From Pyrocephalus nanus (lineage: Eukaryota; Chordata; Aves; Passeriformes; Tyrannidae), in NCBI GenBank assembly GCA_038380795.1, contig CM076272.1, positions 186,001 through 250,000 of the forward strand: 64,000 bases of DNA, read 5' to 3'. Each line of letters begins with the position of its first letter. The first letter of the stretch is position 1. The notes below the pieces were generated by a model. That model was not told the origin of the DNA and did not search any database. It was given only the letters and a program-made list of their open reading frames with translations. This document shows positions 25,701 through 38,283 of this stretch, piece after piece. Made by a program: the position numbers and the translations under genes.

Positions 25701-28649
25701 TAAAAATCTTTGATTCTGTTGCTGCAGTCAGTGATCAAACTCCACTAGTTCTTCCACAGAGCTACTGTCATGCTCTCTTCATTATTCCATTGCAGAAATA
25801 GCCAGCTGCTGCCTCTCGCCTCTATTTCCAGCTCTTAACTCCTTTAAGAGACAACTGAAAATGAGGTAGATAGAATCCTCGTAATTTCTTTCAGATAATT
25901 CCTGTGGTTACTCTGCTGCTGCAGTCTGGGAAGAGGGATATTGGCAGCAGATGGGAGGCTTCACTCAGGGCGATGTGAGAAAAGATATGTAGATGTGAGG
26001 CAGTGTTGTAACTCTGGGACTCGGAACTCATTTCAGTGAGGACCTTACTGCGTGTAATGTCCTAGTGTATAAGGAATGACAGAACTCACTCCTCTCAAAA
26101 GCACAGGACCCCTGGTTTAGAATAGAATATATTTTTAAATTTAGGCCTTCCCAGAATATCTTTGTTTTGCTCTGGGATTATTGCCAAAAATATGTTTTTG
26201 TGACATTTTGTAAATGTACCTGCATCCTTAGATAACATTATTTTTGTTGTTGTTGTTCAGAGCTATTTACGAAAAGAAACAGAAGGAAAGAGGTATAAGC
26301 TCTATCAAAGTAAGTGCAGGCAGTTTACTTAGCAAGACAAAAGGAAAATGACAGAGATGGTGAAAGAAAAGCTGAATTTGAAATGCAGCAAAAATTACTA
26401 TCTTGCAAAACTCATTCCAGCTTTTGAGTTTGCTAGAATGGAGAAATGTGATTGAAGTGCTCGTCTTCAGGTTCAGGTGAAGAGGAGTTTACAGGCATCA
26501 CATCAATCAGGAAGTGATTCAGTAGGTTAAAGGCAGTCAAGAGTTTGAGATTGCTGAAGCAGCACAAATGGCAGAGCAACTTCTGTCAGGAGATCAAGAG
26601 AAAAATCAGAGAGAACAAGGCCAAAAGTGGATTGAGCAGAGGAGGACACACGTTTAAAATCCAAGTTGAAAAGTAAAGGGTGTCAGTGAAGTATTATCAA
26701 GATGTTTCAAATACTGTTTGGAGCTAGGTAAGAAAACTGTGAATATAGCAAAGAAATTATTACCATAACAAATAGCATTTATGTAACACATGCATTGCAA
26801 GATGTTGAACTGGTTGACGAAGGTACTTACGTATTTTATTTTTAGTTCCTAGGTGATTAAACTGAACAAATTGACTTGAGCAGTTACACAGAATGTCAGA
26901 AGCACAGCAAACTACTGATCAAGAGCCACTATGTACAGTAGTCGAAGTGTAAAGATGCTAGAATATGCTCTTTCACATCAGGGAGCTGTTCATCTCACAG
27001 ATGACATTTCTGTGCAACTACACCACAAAAATGCTATACTGTGTAATATCATTCCTGTGTTACCTGAGTTCAGAGCATCACAAAACTATTTCTAGGCTTT
27101 GGAAACTGATGTGAAATGTTTATCAAGATAGCTTGCAAATTCTCTTTGCATTTTGTCCACATTTCACAGCATATTACAAGTGGCATGTCAGTAAAAAATA
27201 GATTCAGTCTTGCCAGCAACAGAAAGCAGAGAAGGAAGAGGCAGTAGTTGGCTCCCAGCAATGTTCTCTTGGGAACAAGTCTGAACTGAGGCAGTTTTCA
27301 GGCTCTTTAGTTAAATTAGAGTTTTCCTTCAGTCCTCTGCATGATGGGGTTGTTCTTTTAAGGATACCACCATTTTGCAAACATCTAAAAAACTGAAATA
27401 CAGTCTTAGAAAATTGGCATCTTTTTGTACTGCTTAGGTTATAGTAGATACCCCTCAGTACATTGTGAAAGAGAGCAGAAACATTCCTTAAAACACTAGG
27501 GGAACACTGTTTCTGGCTGACAGGTTTTAATCTTAAAGGCACAAAAATCTTGGGGATGTCACAAAGAGCTATAGATCTCTTACAAGGAACAAAACACAGT
27601 TGTGGCCATCTCTGTTACTGGGGTTCCAGGGCAGAGCTGGAATGCCACTGTGCATGTCCATCCTCTCTGCTGTCCACTAGTTCATAGCTCAGCATGCTGA
27701 GTTTTAGGGACTGCTCATATGATCATTGCAGCTGTTTGAGGCTTTTCCCAGAAAACCTGTTTCATGCCCATATTTTGTTGTGAGTTATCTGCATTTTTAT
27801 TACTGCACTGGATTCGGTTTGATTTGTGGGTTAAGTTTACATAGGTGAAAATAGACCTGGGTACATCCCAGTGTCCCAAAACAACTGTTACCCACCTTCC
27901 AGCTCCTCACTGCAGCATCACCGTTTTGCTGATTCTCCTGATTCCCTAGGCCTTTGTGCAGGGGCTTCTTTGTAGTCATTATCGTGACTACCAAAGGTAA
28001 CCAAAAGCTCATAGCAGTGCTTCCTCCACCTGGCTTCCCACAACTAGAAAATCATGCTGATTGTTCTGGATGAAGCAGATAAGAGGATGAAGAGATAATC
28101 GTAGAAATTATTAAGTTTGGCATTGTGATTTATTGTCTTCCTGTAGTGCTCAATCCAACAATCCTCGGTGCTACAGTCTCAAACGTGGTGTACTGAAGAG
28201 ATCAACTGATCTCTGAGCAAGAGGATGTGGACTTATCTGGAAAGGTTCCAATGTGGAGTAGCCACAGCAAAAGGAAGCAAAAGTGGTTTAATCATAGGAT
28301 AATCATGCCATGGTGACTCACTGATCATGGGTAGATTGCTTGGCTTGCATATCCAGAATCCACCAGGAGCTTGAAGTGTGAACAGGCTTTGGCAAGAAAC
28401 TGAAGTGTGCAACTGTTTAAGCAAACAGAGAGTCCTTTTTTCTTATCAGAGAAAACTTATCAGAGGAGCTGTCTCCTTGGATGCCTGATCATGAGGATGG
28501 CAGCACTCTCTCACTGTTTTGCTCAAAGCTGTAAGCAACCTTCGGTAATGTGGATAGTCAGAGAATATGCCAGACTTATGTAGAGGCCCTTAAGGAAAAT
28601 TACTCACTGGAGCCATTTATACCAGCTTGTATTTGGAAGGGAGGGGGAG

Positions 28650-28667
28650 AAAAAAAAAAAAAAAAAA
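28650..28667 (+). repeat. A18 homopolymer
   Basis: Eighteen adenines preceded by a purine-rich ggaagggagggggag. No retrocopy body or flanking direct repeat is visible, so it is better read as a simple mononucleotide repeat. Confidence 0.9.
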
Positions 28668-29740
28668 GATATTTTGGTTCAGCATTGCAGATCTTAAATT
28701 CCTAACAGAAAAATACTGAAAGTGGCCATGTTTGCATATAAAATGGTGCTTAAAGAAGATAAAATAGCAACAACAATTTGCTGAAAAATCCTAAGTATAG
28801 GTAAGGTGGAAGTAAAAACAACTGTGTCTTAGTTGATCATTTTCTCACTTCTTTCTTTTGGTTCCTGACTCCAGCAATCATTTTAATAACTTCTGAACGT
28901 AAGTTATTTTGTTTTCACGTTACCTATTAAAGACAAGAAAAATTCTTCCATAGGTGCTTGAAGAGCTGATCTGGTTTTTATAACTCTTACAGAATCTCTT
29001 CAAGAAAGGAATAAGGGAAAAAAAAGTAAAAGCATGCTGTTTGTCAAATGGCAGTAATGGCTCCTGACAGACAGTAGAAAGGGGGAAAAAGGTTTACTAG
29101 AGCTCACTGCTATTACTTAAGAAGCTTGAAAAATTGACCTCCACTGGAGTTGGAAAATAGTTTAGAAAGCTAGTTAGGGAGGTTGAAAATAATGTTCTGT
29201 TGCAAACACAGGCTAATACAGAGGTGAAAACCTGAAGAGATTCTAATTTTCCTGAGGAAAAAGCTAATTCAGAACAGTGATTGTCACATGTAACTCAGTG
29301 TCCGCTGCAGGGCTTTAATCACTTAAAATGTTTCCTGCAAGTTCATACACATCAGTTTCTGGAAATGGGAGAAGGCAACGGATCAGGCACAACAGTCCAG
29401 TACAGAACACTTGAAACCTACAGCTATCAGTTAAAAAGTAGCAGAGATTGCATAAAAGAACTGAAAAGTAGAAATAACTTGGGTTTTTTTCTCTCCAGTT
29501 TCCTGAAGGTTCCAGAATATTTAGCAAAACCGACATTTTGATCAAAACCAAATAATATGCAAATCTACCATAAATACTGATTTTTCCTGCAATACACTGA
29601 ATCTTTCGTAAGAACAAACTTAATAAAGATTGGACCCCTGAATTTTCTGCCAAGATAACAATCTCTGTATTAGAGTCCCTAGTCTATAAGGGAAATCCTG
29701 AAAAACATCAGGAAGAAGGCAGAAAGAAACTGCCAGAAAG

Positions 29741-29887
29741 GATCGCGGAATAATTCAGGTTAGAAGGGACCTAATGAGGGCTTCAGCCTTCTCTCAAAGC
29801 AGGGCCAGCTCTGAGGCCAGACCAAGTTGTTCAGGGCTCTAACCAGTTAGATCTTGAAAACCTCCCAGGGTAGAGATTACACAACTG
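29741..29887 (-). mobile_element. CR1 3'-end fragment, antisense, old
   Basis: In plus orientation it reads ataattcaggttagaagggacc, then tctcaaagcagggccagctc, then ccaagttgttcagggctcta, then gatcttgaaaacctcccagg and tagagattacacaac. Each follows, in order, the complement of the terminal ~150 bases of CR1 (tail, 'caaagcagggcca', 'ttgctcaggg', 'ttgaatatctcc', 'gagattccacaacc'). Substitutions are frequent, so this is an older copy than the one at 12.5-14.1 kb. Confidence 0.87.
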
Positions 29888-30088
29888 TAATGCTGAAGGA
29901 GGAACTGAGATAATAGTGAGGCAGAAATTAAAAGTCATTTTGTATTTTGTAGTGTAGTTTTTTTAAGTTTCTCAAAAGCCCAGACAGTCACACTGTATCT
30001 ACAGACAATTTATACAGGGGGCCTTTTCTATGAAGAGCAACCTGCCAAGTTCCCATACTTTGGCAGTACCTAATGAGCTGCAGTAAGG

Positions 30089-30117
30089 TACCTTACCTAG
30101 GTAAGGTAAGGTAAGGT
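30089..30117. repeat. 20-bp perfect palindrome running into a GGTAA tandem repeat
   Basis: taccttacctaggtaaggta at 30089-30108 is its own reverse complement. It overlaps a smaller palindrome aaggtacctt (30085-30094) and continues into (GGTAA)3 plus ggt (30100-30117). The unit matches the 5' splice-site core AG/GTAAG, giving three overlapping potential donors on the plus strand and one on the minus strand. No exon is evident beside them. Confidence 0.85.
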
Positions 30118-30323
30118 CAGGAGAGAAGTCTGCATGAAAATATTAATGATTGAATGTGCAAGTTGCACGAGTTCTTAAGAATAGCTACTGATATTTGGGT
30201 TAATTTTGTCTTTTTCAATTACAGTTTTACAGCAGTACTGTGCATTTATGTGCCACTGGTTACTTTCTGAAGCACATCAAAAGCTTCTTCATTGTATTTA
30301 TTTGGCCATATAGCCCCCATTGA
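30118..30323. other. Short unassigned gap
   Basis: Unique-looking AT-rich sequence between the palindrome and the MIR-like element. Nothing recognised. Confidence 0.5.
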
Positions 30324-30412
30324 TGTTTTACTGATGCACAGAATAGTTAAGTGATTAACCCAAGGTCACTGAGCATGCCAGTGGCACCGGCATGGTAAAA
30401 CCCAGGTGCTGG
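30324..30412 (+). mobile_element. MIR-like ancient SINE fragment
   Basis: The string gttttactgatgcacagaat, agttaagtgattaacccaag, gtcactgagcatgccagtgg and the later aaacccaggtgct follow the MIR core and 3' region in order: 'ttttacagatg', 'cacagagaggttaagtga', 'cttgcccaaggtcacacagc', 'agtggcagagc', 'aacccaggtct'. MIR-type elements predate amniote divergence and survive as diverged remnants in bird genomes. Identification is by eye and the ends are approximate. Confidence 0.72.
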
Positions 30413-33400
30413 TGCTGTTTGTACCTCAGTGATCCTTCTCAGTGAGGAAGAGATGACAATACTAAGGTCATACAAGAGAATTTTCTGTGAACAATTTTTC
30501 TCCTAAAAAGGTCCAAGAAAATACTTGAAAAAGGAACGTTGAACACCAGTATGTTTCATACTATGTATTTTGCACTGTTTTTTCTTCAGATATGTGACGT
30601 AGCAAAGTTGAAGAGCCTAGTAAATAATCTCTATATAAAGAAACCCAAAAAACTAAAAAGGAAAAATGGAAAAGACTGTCTTTGAGACTATTTCCAGAGC
30701 TGGAGGAGTGTGAGGCTAGTGCAGTCCAGAATTTAACATCTCTGTTCTGCTGCTGCTAAAGTATGGATGTAGTCACAGTTGTTTGCCCTTTCATTGCAAA
30801 GTACAGGTTAATAAACATCCCTGACAATAGAAACAGGTATGATTTAATCACAGCTGTTACCACAGACAGGACTGTGCCAGTTATGTTTGCATTGCATTTA
30901 TATTTACAGAAACAAGTTTGTTCAGAAGAAAATTATCTGCCTGTGAATCTGTACTGACATCAAAGTATGTCTATTAAATACTTCTTCCATAGAGCAGAGA
31001 ATGGAAATGGACAGATAACACCACAAATTAAGTATTTGCTTAAAATATTGAAATAAATTTAAAAAATAGATTAAAAAATGATACATTTCTGGAATGTCTT
31101 ATTACTGTGTTTTCATAATCAGTACTGACTTCTCCAGAGAAGATAAAGGGCAGAGGATGAATTCCACAATAACTATCAGATTGCTTATGAAGGTTACTAC
31201 AATATTTGTCTTGCCCATTCGATGCTTTGCTATGCAGTCAGAAACCGATCTCAGTGTTTTCAAGAGCTGTTCAAGCATAATTAGAAACTCAAAATGAGTT
31301 GAAATCTCAGCTGGAGGCTTAGCAATTTGTTTTCATGCTTCAAGTCATTTAAGATTTATATAGGCATAACTTTTTGATGGAGTAAGGTGGTATCCTCAAT
31401 CCAAGTATTCTGTCACACCTCACTTTTAGGCAAAATGCAATGCACTCAGTGTCCAGCTGTGCAGTGGTTTCTGCCCCTTTGTGTGGCAGAACCTCAGTAG
31501 CTGTGGTGCTGCTGTCTCTCTGAGGCAAAGACTGCAATATAATGTTAATAATGTTATATAAGAGTGCATTTGTTTAATTTGTAATACACTGCAGCAACAG
31601 GGTCATTTCTAAAAATATTAGCAATGCAGGGAGTGAGGCTCCTCTGGAGTCTGAAGAAGGTTTCCATGGCAGAAGCTGTGCCTGGGGGAAGAGGATTGAG
31701 GCGTGCAGATGGAGCATGGCTAAGTGAGCAGAGCAGGTCAGAGCGGGTGTGCTGGGAAGGTGCCTCCAGAGGCAGTTCCCTGACTCACTGCGTCCTCTAA
31801 CCAGCTCTGTTGGGAGGGTTTTGGTGGAGTCCTTTGGCAGAGTTTGGAAGTTGCCTTTTCCCCAGTCAACGCAGAGCGTGGTGAACACCAGAACTATCCT
31901 TCAGGTGACTCCCCCAGTCAGTGCAGGGGGACTGTTTGTTTAAGGGAGTGCAGCCCACAGCTGACTGCACACACTGAATAAACAAGAAATTACTCCCAAA
32001 CAACTTCAGATGCAGGACTTCTTACAGTGTCTGTGTTTCCTTATGTTCAAAGAGCCCTTTAATAAAGGACTGCATATGTTGGCTGAATTAATTTCAGTTT
32101 CAAATAGAAGAACCATGTCTTTAAAAAGAAGGAACATGCTGGTGCTGTACAGTGCTATTTTTCATGCTGTCTAGAGAGTAATAGAATACTGCTAAATCAG
32201 ATTGTCCCCAGGTGTACTTCTCACTGAGGCTGTTCCTTTCTCTGTCCCTGACTGCCACACAATAGTGTATCAGTGGGGTACTGGTCATCTTCGCTGGTGA
32301 CACAGTTTTTGGAATGGGAGTTGGAGGAGGGTCATATAAGGTCTATATGTGCTTTTTCAATGCAGGCAGGAAGATGGAAAGTAATCACTGTAATTAAAAA
32401 CAAGACAAAGTTTATCTGCATATATAGCACATATATTTGAGAAACCTCAGTCACCTTATCCTTGAGACCACTGGAATTATTTTTGCAGTGGCATGGAAAA
32501 GGCTGTGACATAGATAGCTTTCAGTTACACAATCTCATCTGTTCACTTAGAAACAAAATACTAATTTTAAAGTGAAATATGATACCTAATGAAATTGTAA
32601 TTTAAATTCAAATAGCAATTTTCCTGTGCTCACCATCCAGCTTGAGTCATGACATTAAATCACATTTTGATAAGATCTCATTACCTGTGTTGTAGTATTA
32701 TGAAGTACTAAGACGATGACATGTTCTGAAAACTCATTCACCTCATTGCTCCTCTGGCTCTCAGGTTGTATGCCTTGTACAAGATGGGGCTTGTGCTGCT
32801 GCAGGGAGGCACCTCTGTTCACACCCTTGTCTCTGGGCCTTTCGTGACCATGTGTGGGTAAAGCTGACCCTGCATGTATATGAGCAAAGATTTTCCAAAG
32901 CTCAAATTTTGTTGTTTTTGATATAATGAGGGTGACAGCTACTGTATTATCCTGTACAGTTGCAGATACAGTAAGTGTTGTACATGGTTTGTAATCCTTC
33001 TCCAATATGGTTAGGTACGTAGAGATTGTTGCACTGATTTTCCCAAATGATCAAAGCATTCAGTGATTACCTCGCTAGTTTATTTCTGTTCCAAGACTAA
33101 TGAGTGGGTTAACTGCTCATGATGCAGCTCTGGCTGGGGAACAGACAGAGATTTCATATGAGTTAGGGCAAGTATTATGGTGTTGGTGGAGGAAAAATGC
33201 CTCCACCTCACCTTCGACCTTCATCCTGGTAAATCTCTGTCAACTCCAGTTGCTGCCTCCAGATTACAGGGCTTTTAAAGAGAAACAATTAATTATCTTC
33301 ATAATCAACTTGTTAGGGCTATTAAGGCCTATTAGTGCAACCAGGAACCTGATACAGTTATAGAAATGAAAATAAGTAGACTGGAAAAAATCAGTCTGTA

Positions 33401-34018
33401 GTGTAAGACAAATGTATAAAAATGGTGTTTCTTCTGTTAAGGGGGTTTGAGATGCTTTCTGTGACGATTTAGGGGCTAGGCTTGCTCTTTTTTTTATCTC
33501 CTCGCGATCTTGATTGTTCAGAAAGCAGCAAGATGCCCAGTTGTGAAAACAGAATACTGGCTACCCTGGGAGAAACATTTAGAAGTAGTATGAAATCTAT
33601 TTGTTCATCAGTGCATGTCTAAAAAGCAGCAGTGCATCTATTTGACGTTCTTATAAATGTCAGTGCAACACGTAGCCAGGAAAGAGTCCTAGGTTTGATT
33701 TCAAGCTCCTTATTTGTAATTGGGTCTTTGGGAGACAAGAAAACCCCTGTCTGTTTTGAAGGCTGCCCCTTCTGATGAGGAGCTTTTGAAAAGTATGGGA
33801 AAATAAGTCTGAATGAAGTACCTGTGGAAGCTCATGTTCAAAACACTTGTTACATTTTTTGTAAGAAGCTGTATAAATCTCTTCAGCATCAAGCATCTTG
33901 TTCTCAATTATAATATTTACTCATTTTAAAACAGTACAAGAAGTAAAAGGATTTTGTGACTCATGAAAGTTTGAACACTTGACAAAAATTGGTTTCTCCA
34001 TTTTGGAAAAGGCTTTTG
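30413..34018. other. Non-coding stretch, nothing recognised
   Basis: About 3.6 kb of AT-rich sequence. The longest minus-strand open stretch (32655-33005, 116 codons) shows no known domain and no splice context. No repeat family identified. Confidence 0.5.
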
Positions 34019-34048
34019 AAATGCTTGCTAGCTAGAGAGCAAGCATTT
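34019..34048. repeat. 11-bp inverted repeat with 8-nt loop
   Basis: aaatgcttgct (34019-34029) and agcaagcattt (34038-34048) are exact reverse complements around agctagag. It lies about 75 bases left of a CR1 fragment. No transposon family is assignable. Confidence 0.75.
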
Positions 34049-34122
34049 TTTGATGGGAAAAATGTAGGATGTACGATGGGAAGCTGTATCTTTTATTAGA
34101 CTAGAGTGTAACATTGGAAATT

Positions 34123-34177
34123 AGTTGGACTCAATGGTCCATGTGGATCCCTTCTGACTCAGAAGATACTATGACTG
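34123..34177 (+). mobile_element. CR1 3'-end fragment, sense, diverged
   Basis: tagttggactcaatggtcc, then atgtggatcccttctgactc, then gaagatactatgac track the CR1 terminus 'ggttggactcgatgatcc', 'gtgggtcccttccaactc', 'ggatattctatgat'. Only about 55 bases remain, with roughly one change in five positions. Confidence 0.75.
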
Positions 34178-36547
34178 TAAATACTGGACAAGCTTTCAGG
34201 CAAAGGGATCAAGGGACTGAAAACAGCCAAAGTGACTGGACTTCACTGGGAAACTTGCTTTAATGCTTGTCCTTGCTTTACCTGCTCAGAAAACAAGAAG
34301 GATTTCAGTCCCTAGGCTCTTGCTTTAGCACTTTTCACAAGTATTAGAATCTCACACATTTAAAAAAAGATGTGATAGTTACAGTTTTTCAGCTTGCACA
34401 CTGCATTGAACTGACAGATGTGTAAAGAAGAGACTTAGCTAATGAAATTGATATAATGTGGATTCTGTGAAGCCTGTGCTGCCTAAACACTCAGCTGAGA
34501 AACAGTCATTCAAGTGTGGAAATACAGTATTTGCCCTGTTAGCTTTGAGCTTTGCACTGTAAATATTTTTGCATGAATCTTTCTGCACTGACTCTATTGG
34601 TTTAGCTGGATTAAAGCCTTGCTCTGATTAAAGCCTCTTGGCTTCACTGTAATATAGGTTGTGGCATGTACGGTCCTATAAAAAAGGGATGGTTCCTCTG
34701 GTAATGCAGCAGGGTCAGGAAAATTTCTGACTATAGATTTCTCAGATTTAAAGTTGGAGTTTAAATAAAGGTACACTCTTAGCCATATATGTTTATCTTA
34801 TCAAATACTAATATTTCCTGGGTAAGTAAATGAACAACCTGTTTTAACCAGCAGCACTCAGCTGGGAGTTGAGCTCTGCCAGTCTTGCAGATGTCATATG
34901 AGAGTTTCTCTGAAGAACTTCTGGTTTGGCAAATGTAAATCAGTTTACAGATCTGCTTGCAGTATGAATGCCTAGAGAGCTGGACTGAATCTATTTAGCT
35001 GAAAGAAATAAGTGAAATTTGGACTCTGGATCAGTATAAGCAGTGTGATGACTCATAGAAAAAAATTCTCATTTAGTACCTCACATCTGCTTGAATCTCT
35101 TGTTCAATGGGTTAAACATATTCAGTATTACTCTGTGGTCAGAATTTGGCTATGTAAATCTTGAATTTAAATTTTATTTAGTTATTGCTAAAAAAATTGT
35201 ATTGAAAATGCATTACAGGTTGCCGTTAATGGGACCAAGTGTAAAATGCATGCATGCTTTTTGAGGGCTTTTGAGGGATTCAGTGACAACTGTTTGCACT
35301 ATGTCGTTATACATCTAATATTACATGAATCTCCAAACTGAAAAAAATGAGCTTCTAAGAATTTGTTGCACCTGCATGGTGACTACTTGAAAAATGCCAT
35401 GCAATTATCCAAGGAGTGAAGCAAGCAATATCATATCAGATGAGGTACCTCTCTAAGGCAGAGGATGTCTTTTGTCCACAGGTTCAGAAATCTGCAGCTG
35501 CAGTGATCTATGTGCTTAAAGTGTAGGTAAATGCTATGCAGGTGTAAATGTATACTCATGTTATCTTTGCCAGTAAATTCAGCTTAAGTCCCCATCTTTG
35601 GCCACTTATTCCTGCCTCTGTGCTACAAGGATAATTTTTTAATGAGTATCACTTCAGTTCTCCCCATAGAGTTAGTAAGATGCAGCTATGGAGGGGCTGA
35701 CACAGTGCAAGAGGAGAGACAAGTGATCAAGTAACATGAGAAGAATGTGGGGCTTTCATCACGTTAGTGTGAATTGCCCACTGATTTCATGTGCTGTGAC
35801 ATACCAAAGCCTACAGGCTAACCCGTGACATGTGTTTTTCTTTCCTGACAACAACAATAGCTCAGGAAATAATGCAATATCCTCCCACACTGAGCACTTT
35901 CTGTTCTAGTATCCTCACATGTATATTGCCATCTTGAAACTGTTACATACACTGAAAACTTTTTAACTTATTTTAAAAACTTGTAACTGGTTTTATTTAT
36001 ATAATTAAAAAAATTAATTTTAACCACACTGTAACCATTACAGACAAAAATAGGGCATACTGCAAAACATGTTGTCCCAGGGAGCTAAATTTTGCTATTG
36101 ATTGCAGACACAGCTAAAATAGAATATGTAATAACAGATAACCAGATGTATACTTAGTTGCTACAGACTAAAAGTAACTGAAAAGCACTCCTAACTTTAG
36201 GATGGAAAGGATATGATGCTCAATGAACTTGTCTTAAATAGAATATATTGAGAGTGTAGGCTAGATTATTGAAATATGGAGTTAAAACTCATAAAACTGT
36301 GTTCTACTGTAGTGGTTTATAACATGTTTATATGTAATATTTTATGCAGTCGTGTCTCAGACAATATATTTTGGAAGGATAATAATTTTCAAAGGGAGCC
36401 CCAACAAACCATTTCAGACCAGTGGCAACACCACTGTGCAATATAGTCATCCAGTAATATATAGTTAAGAAAGCTGCAGGGGGTACAAATAAGACCACTT
36501 GAGTTTCTTAAGCTGACACAAACAGGGATCTTTTTAAAATGTTTTTT

Positions 36548-36562
36548 GTTGTTGTTGTTGTT
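36548..36562. repeat. (GTT)5 microsatellite
   Basis: Five perfect gtt units next to a T6 run. Simple sequence only. Confidence 0.9.
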
Positions 36563-37066
36563 TTAAAACTGTTTTTAATATCTGGAGGTAAGAACAAAAG
36601 CAAATACTAAAATGGACAGAGTTCATAACCCTTTGGGTGTGACCATCAGGAGCTTAATCACTTTACTTACCTCCTCTGAACCTTACTGAAGTTGCTCTTG
36701 TAAAGCAGGTGCTACTAGGACAGAGCTACCAACTAAGGTAAAGATTACACTGGAATTAAGTGGGTGTAATCTGGTGTTCCCACTTCTAAGCACATTGTTA
36801 GTCCCTTGACTTGATGGACTTGTGCATGTGAATTTTAAAAGAATAAGTGGAGTCTTGTACCTGTTGTAATAAGAAAGATCAGAGGAGAAAAATAAATTCG
36901 ATATTCTAAAAGACAGAAGCTGAGTGGCAAAAAAAAAACTTATAAAGTTTGGTCATTTAAGTTTCTACATTTTTGCAATTATGCATTAAAGTCTTTCTTA
37001 TATGAAGAATTAAGAAACAAATTAGCTCACGCTTTTGCACCATTATCTATAAATGTTTTTAGCAGT

Positions 37067-37137
37067 ATAACAATTTTCAGTATATATTTTTGTGTTGAAT
37101 GTAACAATTTTCAGTACATATTTTCACATTCTGAATG
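37067..37137. repeat. Two-copy tandem duplication, period about 35 bases
   Basis: Unit one (37067-37101) and unit two (37102-37137) both start taacaattttcagta, continue with an AT-rich catattttt-like core and end gaatg. The copies differ at several positions, so the duplication is not recent. Confidence 0.75.
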
Positions 37138-37307
37138 CAAGCCCTTTTCATTAACAAAAATGAGTCATGATACTTTCCCGTAGTACTCATTGCAAGCCTG
37201 CTATTTGTGCTCAAGAAACTGTAGAAGTGATCTCACCTTTCAAAACTATCTGGGTTGGAAAACCACACCTTTTCTCCCCATCTTTGTTCCTCCTTAGATG
37301 TGGAGAA

Positions 37308-37329
37308 TTTTTTTTTTTTGGGGGGGGGG
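37308..37329. repeat. T12 directly followed by G10
   Basis: Twelve thymines immediately followed by ten guanines. The G run can form intermolecular or bulged G-quadruplex and is error-prone in sequencing, so the exact length should be treated as uncertain. Confidence 0.85.
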
Positions 37330-37599
37330 TTGGTTCTGGGAACAGTTCTGTCACTGTTTCTTGCACAAGGGTTCCTGGAAGATTTCTGGGTTTGGATACA
37401 GAGTTGTTTGCTAGCAAGGAAATTTAATTAAATCAATTTTGTTAAGCTGTCCCTGGGCTGCTTTCCTGAAATACCTAAAGTTTGTAAGTAACAAGCCTGT
37501 GTCTGTTTTAGTTTTTATTTTCTAAAGTTGCCTGTGCAGTTAATCTTCGGTGCATGTTGCTTGTTGTCTGGGCAAGCATTTTGAAGAATGAACTGCTAG

Positions 37600-38283
37600 T
37601 CATGCTCTCTAAAAGCAAACTATGACAATAAGAATTCTGGATCAGTGGAGCATGTGCAGTACTGTCTGCAGCGTGACTCTTTATCTGCCTGGAACCACAA
37701 ACTCACTGAATGTGCACCTGCTGAAGTCTCACAGCTGTCTCTGATTATTTTAACAGTCCCTTCTCTACCAAATAAAGCTGGAGAAAGTAGCACAGTTCAG
37801 AATATCAGATATTTTGACATCCAGTGGCTACTTAACAGTGAAGCATTTTGTAAAATCAGTCCTGATGAGCTGCAGTGGATTGAAATACACAGTTCTGTTC
37901 ACAAAATATCTGAGATGAGAAGTAGAATAGTTATATAACATTTCTGTAATAAATTTCTGTAATAAATTAGCTCTGCTGCCATGAACTACAAGAACTCGCA
38001 GATAACATTTTCTTCAGCAGTGGTCTCAGATTTTGTCACTACACATAATTATACAGATGACAAAGATTCTCTAAGACCTGGTCCAAACCAAGGAGACTCT
38101 ACTCTTCAGCTCTACAGTGACAAATTCTTTACGTATTTTAGGGCTGAAAATAATGTTGTGTTGCCACTGCAACCTACTTTTAATTCTATTTGTACATTTC
38201 CCATTTGCTTAAAAGTTGAAGTGATATTCTGGCTGAACAGAAAAAAAAACTTGCACTATGTTAAACCTAGTACTCTTTTTTAA
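37600..38283 (+). other. Two successive open stretches in one frame, unrecognised
   Basis: One plus-strand frame is open from 37600 to 37935 (112 codons, no early ATG) and again from an ATG at 37981 to the stop at 38281-38283 (100 codons). The stops lie in a short patch (37936-37980) that contains a tandem duplication atttctgtaataa. The peptides resemble no family I know, have no signal peptide or clear domain, and no splice sites were tied to them. This may be chance in AT-moderate DNA. It is listed because two such stretches in register are unusual in this window, not because it is called a gene. Confidence 0.2.

Larger units (their letters stand above)
14079..29740. other. About 15.7 kb of non-coding DNA
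   Basis: No exon could be supported. Open frames are at most 134 codons (18928-19332), lack any domain I recognise and have equally long antisense frames. Stretches of richer composition near 19180-19400 and 21480-21830 contain isolated splice-like words (for example gaaaag/gtacgt at 21555) but no coherent exon. One long hairpin and an A18 run are listed separately. TATA-like and polyadenylation-like words occur at the level expected for AT-rich DNA. Confidence 0.5.

Noticed and set aside
32655..33005. 116-codon minus-strand open frame
   Set aside because: No known family, no splice-site context and no codon pattern distinguishable by eye from chance.
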